Assembly (NCBI GenBank): GCA_934486755.1
Contig: CAKSQT010000010.1
Location: forward strand, 1 to 36,916
Direction of reading: 5' to 3'
DNA length: 36,916 nt
From: an uncultured Eubacteriales bacterium
Lineage (GTDB): Bacteria > Bacillota > Clostridia > Oscillospirales > Acutalibacteraceae
In this document: positions 32,529 through 36,916 of the stretch, in pieces
How positions within the stretch are numbered: the stretch's first letter is position 1
How the letters are laid out: each line of letters starts with the position of its first letter
Program-made: the position numbers and the translations under genes
The notes under the pieces: model-generated
Databases searched by the model: none
Seen by the model: the letters and a program-made list of their open reading frames with translations, nothing else
What the model was told of the DNA's origin: nothing

Positions 32529-35500
32529 ATGCATAAAAAAGGCTTACGGTACGCAGGCTTACTGCTTAGTGCAATATTAGTTATTTCAGCCGCTTTTGTT
32601 CCCAACTATGCGGCAGATACGCCCGCGCAAAGAAGCGTGCCGTCTGCTGATTATATTGTCGGCAGCGAGGACGACGGCAGCGCGGTCGATACCGCACTTA
32701 AAAGCAAGATTGCTTCCGACAACCTTGTTGAACTCGATTTTGCATCCGGCACCGTTACCGATGAAACCGTCAACAAGCTGCTTGTTGAGAACAATGCCTT
32801 TTATGATGAAAGCTGTGACAAGTTTAAAAGAAACGTTTCGCTCACAAACGGCGGATTAAGACTTTTCAACTACTACAACTTCAATCAAGGCTCAACGCTC
32901 AGCAACGATGATATAAAATCAAATGCCAAAATGCAGTATTCGCTCAGAAGCGATTATATTGCGGGCGATATAGACGCCATTGATATGGTAGTCAACGTTC
33001 CGTATCTGCCCTATGAAAGCAGTTCGGAAAATATGGTAAACGTTTTTTTCCGTTCCGCGTTTTACGTTTGGTACGGCAAAAACGAATCGGGCGAGCTTAT
33101 CGGCGCGAGGATAGGACGTGACAAAACGGGCTATTCTATGTATAGCTGTAAGCTGAATCCCGAAACAGGCGCCTACACGCAGTCAACCAACGAAAGGGTT
33201 GCCGCGGTAACGGGCGAAAAAATCCACATTTATATCTCTTATATATTCAACTATGACGACGGCGTTTATCAGGTCTGCGTTTATGCGGGCGGAATTGACG
33301 CTGACGGCAAGGAAACCATTGAGAACGCAAAGTATACGCCGAATGTGGCTTCAATACACGCAAAGCCGTTTATCAATCTTACAGAGCGTACCTTTGCTAT
33401 GAGCTGTTCAACGCTCAACAGGGACAAGGATAAGTTTGATGCCTATGTTGAAAAGCTCGATATAGGTTTTGACGACGGCTACGATCAGGAAACCGAGTTT
33501 AAGGACAGCTTTAAAATGGCGCTCAATCTTGAAGAAAGCACGCTCTCTTATCAGGATAAGTCATTTATAGAGGCGGCTGTCGCCAAATATGAGACCTTAC
33601 CCGTAAGGGAAAAGGGACTTTTTAAGAGAATGTACCTTAAATGGCAGGATTTCCTTAAAAAGATTGACGAATACGAAACGGCGGGTCAGCTTGATAACGA
33701 GCTTATCCGCGCGGAAAACAACTACGCTCCGCTGAGCGACGATCTGTCTTCAACAGGCTACCGCCGTTTTTACAACGTCGGCAGCGAGTCAAACCCGACA
33801 AGGCTCGAAACGGTATACGACGAAGAGCTGGGCAAAAATGTTATAAAGGTTCGTTCAACCGCAACCTACGTTCCTAAGACCTATACGGTGCCGTATAACT
33901 GGCAGTCGAACGTTGTAACCTTTAAGACCAAAATAGAGGGTGAGTTCCAAGACCTCAACAACGGATGGACCTTTTATCCGTGGTATGTTGACTCTAACAA
34001 CTACGCGTCCCTTTATTTCACCGTTGCAAAGGACGGAACGATAAGACGTCTTTACCGCTCGGTAAAGGACGGCACGCAGATTACCGCCACGGGTCATATG
34101 GCTTTAAAAACGGCGATAGACCCAAGAAAGTGGTATGACGTAAGCATTGCCGTCAACGGCAACAACGTTATCATAAACTTCTCGCAGGAGGGCGTTGAAG
34201 ACCCCTGCACTTTCGGTTACTCTCTGCCCTCGACCCGTGCGGCGTTCGCTTTCGGCGGCTGTAAGGGCGATGTGCCTGCCGCAAAAACCGACCCCGATAC
34301 GGGCAAGACTATTTGGTACAACAAGGACGCGGCGGTTTATTACGCCGACCTTAATATGACGCTTGAAAAGAGCAGTTATGTACCAGACGGTGTAAACACC
34401 AAGATCACCGCCTATTACACGGGCAACACCGAGGTTGACGGCGGCGATATAGTATCGGTTATAGGTGAAGACCTTTATAACACAGTCTCTGCCGTTAAAA
34501 TTGCAAGAGTGCCCGATCAGGTAAACATAAACGGCACGTCCTATCTCAGCGAAATCGCTTACGACAAGGGATCAAGACGTTCGGATGTTGCCGATTATCA
34601 GTTCAGTTACTATACTGCGCTTGACAACAATTTAAGCGGCAACTATATGTCCACAACTGCGGGTTGGGATTGGAAGGATACGTCTATCCTCCAATACACC
34701 GAAAATTCTCTGAATTTTGCCGTTCCGTCCGAATTTGAGCGCGGCGTATACGCCGTAAGGCTCTGCGGAAGAAACAGCTACAACGAGGATATAATACTTT
34801 ACCTTAACAATGCCGATTTGGATTACTATGTCGGCGACGAGGGTACGACCGCCACGCCTGGCGGACAGCTCCAAATAATAGGCAAAGCGACCGTTCTTAA
34901 CAGCGAAAAGATGTATGTCCAGCTGCGCGGAAAGGGCGGCACATATACCTATTATCCGCAAGTCGGGGACACACCTGACGGCGACAAACGCGTTACCGTT
35001 GACAGCAAATATTCGGTAATAATAAATCTTCCCAATAGTATCAAAAAGGGCGATTATGAATTGACCGTCTATAACGGATACGGTGACTCAACCTGTATTT
35101 CCGAACCGTTAAAGGTGACGATAGGCGATTCGCCAAAGGCTTCGTGGCCTGATTACACCGTTAATGTTGCCGACCTCGGCGCTACTGGCGACCAAAACCA
35201 AAACGCCACGCCGTATTTTGTAACGGCACTTACATTGCTTGCCGAACACGGCGGCGGAACTCTCTACATTCCTGCGGGTTATTTCAAGCTGATGCACTCG
35301 CTCGTAATACCCGAAAATGTCACCGTAAAGGGTGCGGGAATGGAAAGAACCTATATAGTAATAATTCCGCTTCACTATGATTTGGGCGAACTGCCTATGT
35401 ACCACTTTGCGTATACGGGCAACGTCAGCTTTGAGGAATTTTCAATTCTCGGCTCGCGCGCAGGCAAAGTTTTCGGCTGTTACGCAACAAAGGACACCGA

Positions 35501-36916
35501 AAATGTGCATTGGAAGAATATCCGCTATCAGAAGTGGACCTTCACAGGAGCGCCGACAAGCGCGGCTGACGGTTCGGGCACATTGCTTTACGGCTACACC
35601 GCAAACGAAGTGTACTCAATGCTTGTTTCCGAACAGCGCACCTGCCAAAGCGGTTTCTTCTACTACAACAAGACAAGCGTGAAGATTGACAACTGGCGTG
35701 CCGACGGGTTGGATATTTATTCGGTAGGCCCTGTTAATCTTTCAAGCCCCGTATATTACGGCGGTCTTCGCAACGGAGGAATTATGAATTCCAAAATAGA
35801 AGTTGCGGGTTCGGCTTTCTTCTCTATGACGGGCAGTAATTTCATTTATTCAAACAATGAATATAACAGCGCAGGGCAGTCGGTAAACGGGGATAATATT
35901 TACTATTCGCACAACAGTTTCGGTAATATACCGAACAACAACCACGAAATTGCCGTTGCCGATGAGGGCATCTCCTACGGCTCCGATCGCAGCGGTGTTA
36001 TAACCCCGTTCGAGGGCGACTCAACAGGAAGATATTTCACTATCAACAAGAACTTCAACCGCGGAGTGCTTGTAGGCAGTTCAATTGATGTTGTCGCGGG
36101 AAAGGGTCTCGGTCAAACGAGAAAAATAGTATATAACGAGGGCAACGTTATTCAGGTGGATAACGCATTTGAAGTTTCGCCGACGGCAAACTCCAATATA
36201 ATCATAGCGGGCAGAAAAAATTATTTTATCACCGAAAACTATTTCCACGACGCGTCCTCTCCGATTGCATTCTTCGGAAACGGTATGGATATTATTCACG
36301 ACAACAATGAATATGACGAAATGATTGACTGCGCTTTCTGGGCGCGCAACAGTATGGTTATATGGTATTTGAGCGTTACAAACGGCAACTTCCACGACCC
36401 CAAGGCTTACCACACGGTCGGCTTCGGGGATCAAACGGGCAAGAACTCACTGTACTTCTACTGCTCGGGCGTTGACGGCCACCGCGGTTCCGTTGTAAGA
36501 GACAACATCTTTGACGGATATGTATTCCAGATAGACCAGCCTACTACTCAGTCTTTAAAGGACACGATTATTCAGGACAACACCTTTAAAAACGTTGTCG
36601 GACGCAGCGCCTGCGCTGTACCTAACTCAAAGTCGGTTGACGGCGTTATTTACAGCAACAATATGTTCTATGAATGTGATAACGGCTATTCTACAACCGT
36701 TACAAACGGCTTCAACAGGCAGGGCTCAAAGCGCCTTATGATTTTGGGCACCACGCTTACCAACCGCATTGCGGGCGACGTAAACTTTGACGGTGTTGTG
36801 ACCCTCAAAGACGCAACGCTTATCAAGTATTACGTGTTGGGATTGGTCGAGCTTGACGACGACCATCTTGCCGTTGCCGATGTCTACAAGGACAGGGGCA
36901 CGGTTCACGTAGATAT
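32529..36916 (+). CDS. Dockerin-bearing pectate-lyase-like beta-helix protein, C-terminus outside window
   Basis: At least 1,462 aa, open at the right edge. ATG 32529 follows AGGAGGG by 8 bases. Signal peptide (about 1-30, ending NYAADTPA). N-terminal jelly-roll-like region (about 50-320), a helical stretch with YETLPVREKGLF (about 330-390), a second jelly-roll (about 400-580), an Ig/TIG-like region with GGQLQIIGKATV (about 770-870), then a right-handed beta-helix typical of pectate-lyase superfamily members, starting NVADLGATGDQNQNATPYFV (about 878-1400). At about 1416 a type I dockerin begins, GDVNFDGVVTLKDATLIKYY, with a second repeat DVYKDRGTVHVD at the edge. Polysaccharide lyase or GH28-type hydrolase cannot be told apart. 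Likely docked on a cohesin. Confidence 0.82.
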   Translation, partial: MHKKGLRYAGLLLSAILVISAAFVPNYAADTPAQRSVPSADYIVGSEDDGSAVDTALKSKIASDNLVELDFASGTVTDETVNKLLVENNAFYDESCDKFKRNVSLTNGGLRLFNYYNFNQGSTLSNDDIKSNAKMQYSLRSDYIAGDIDAIDMVVNVPYLPYESSSENMVNVFFRSAFYVWYGKNESGELIGARIGRDKTGYSMYSCKLNPETGAYTQSTNERVAAVTGEKIHIYISYIFNYDDGVYQVCVYAGGIDADGKETIENAKYTPNVASIHAKPFINLTERTFAMSCSTLNRDKDKFDAYVEKLDIGFDDGYDQETEFKDSFKMALNLEESTLSYQDKSFIEAAVAKYETLPVREKGLFKRMYLKWQDFLKKIDEYETAGQLDNELIRAENNYAPLSDDLSSTGYRRFYNVGSESNPTRLETVYDEELGKNVIKVRSTATYVPKTYTVPYNWQSNVVTFKTKIEGEFQDLNNGWTFYPWYVDSNNYASLYFTVAKDGTIRRLYRSVKDGTQITATGHMALKTAIDPRKWYDVSIAVNGNNVIINFSQEGVEDPCTFGYSLPSTRAAFAFGGCKGDVPAAKTDPDTGKTIWYNKDAAVYYADLNMTLEKSSYVPDGVNTKITAYYTGNTEVDGGDIVSVIGEDLYNTVSAVKIARVPDQVNINGTSYLSEIAYDKGSRRSDVADYQFSYYTALDNNLSGNYMSTTAGWDWKDTSILQYTENSLNFAVPSEFERGVYAVRLCGRNSYNEDIILYLNNADLDYYVGDEGTTATPGGQLQIIGKATVLNSEKMYVQLRGKGGTYTYYPQVGDTPDGDKRVTVDSKYSVIINLPNSIKKGDYELTVYNGYGDSTCISEPLKVTIGDSPKASWPDYTVNVADLGATGDQNQNATPYFVTALTLLAEHGGGTLYIPAGYFKLMHSLVIPENVTVKGAGMERTYIVIIPLHYDLGELPMYHFAYTGNVSFEEFSILGSRAGKVFGCYATKDTENVHWKNIRYQKWTFTGAPTSAADGSGTLLYGYTANEVYSMLVSEQRTCQSGFFYYNKTSVKIDNWRADGLDIYSVGPVNLSSPVYYGGLRNGGIMNSKIEVAGSAFFSMTGSNFIYSNNEYNSAGQSVNGDNIYYSHNSFGNIPNNNHEIAVADEGISYGSDRSGVITPFEGDSTGRYFTINKNFNRGVLVGSSIDVVAGKGLGQTRKIVYNEGNVIQVDNAFEVSPTANSNIIIAGRKNYFITENYFHDASSPIAFFGNGMDIIHDNNEYDEMIDCAFWARNSMVIWYLSVTNGNFHDPKAYHTVGFGDQTGKNSLYFYCSGVDGHRGSVVRDNIFDGYVFQIDQPTTQSLKDTIIQDNTFKNVVGRSACAVPNSKSVDGVIYSNNMFYECDNGYSTTVTNGFNRQGSKRLMILGTTLTNRIAGDVNFDGVVTLKDATLIKYYVLGLVELDDDHLAVADVYKDRGTVHVD

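Noticed and set aside
13234..36916. CRISPR array or phage region
   Set aside because: No regularly spaced direct repeats and no phage structural genes were seen on either strand.

Overview
The window looks like the chromosome of a gut or rumen fibre-degrading Bacillota, most likely a Ruminococcus-like member of the Oscillospiraceae. The main reasons are a dockerin domain and a cohesin-like domain encoded in one operon, a GH94 phosphorylase and a GH10 enzyme, an LplB/YtcP-type sugar ABC importer with a YesM/YesN-type two-component pair, and AGGAGG-type ribosome binding sites with Clostridia-like promoters. This assignment is inference; no rRNA or marker gene is present.

Positions 1-8.3 kb hold housekeeping and regulatory genes. 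They include a partial NAD-dependent epimerase (-) next to a 277-bp inverted-repeat element with T-arm-like ends, and a TetR regulator with a palindrome over its own -10 box. A three-gene redox operon (-: CD1871A-type CXXC peptide, polytopic 4Fe-4S protein, TlpA-like lipoprotein) diverges from an OmpR-type two-component system, which is followed by an isochorismatase-family hydrolase. An ECF sigma factor and RsiV-like anti-sigma pair (-) lies downstream of a decapitated SGNH hydrolase.

Positions about 8.6-12.7 kb look like a decaying mobile-element remnant (+). It holds a CCA-adding-enzyme-like protein that appears to have lost its catalytic Asp pair, two unknown proteins (one with a very acidic tail), and an SSB-like gene fused in frame to a serine recombinase that lacks its catalytic domain and carries an ochre stop. 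Just after it is a probable small RNA (12776-12887) with a strong promoter and a clear terminator.

Positions 13.2-36.9 kb form a carbohydrate-use locus. GH94 (+) and the operon response regulator, histidine kinase, GH10 (-) face each other across a shared terminator. From 20.2 kb a long + operon encodes a membrane-anchored GLUG-type surface protein, two ABC permeases, a 15-codon ORF on a hairpin, a solute-binding lipoprotein, a membrane-anchored cohesin-like protein, two large secreted proteins, a 45-aa peptide, and a protein of more than 1,460 residues with a pectate-lyase-like beta-helix and a C-terminal dockerin that runs off the window. My working model is that the dockerin enzyme is held near the importer by the membrane-bound cohesin-like protein, oligosaccharides enter through the ABC system, and cytoplasmic GH10 and GH94 finish the breakdown under control of the two-component pair. 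The physical coupling of a cohesin anchor to a transporter operon is the most interesting candidate system here.
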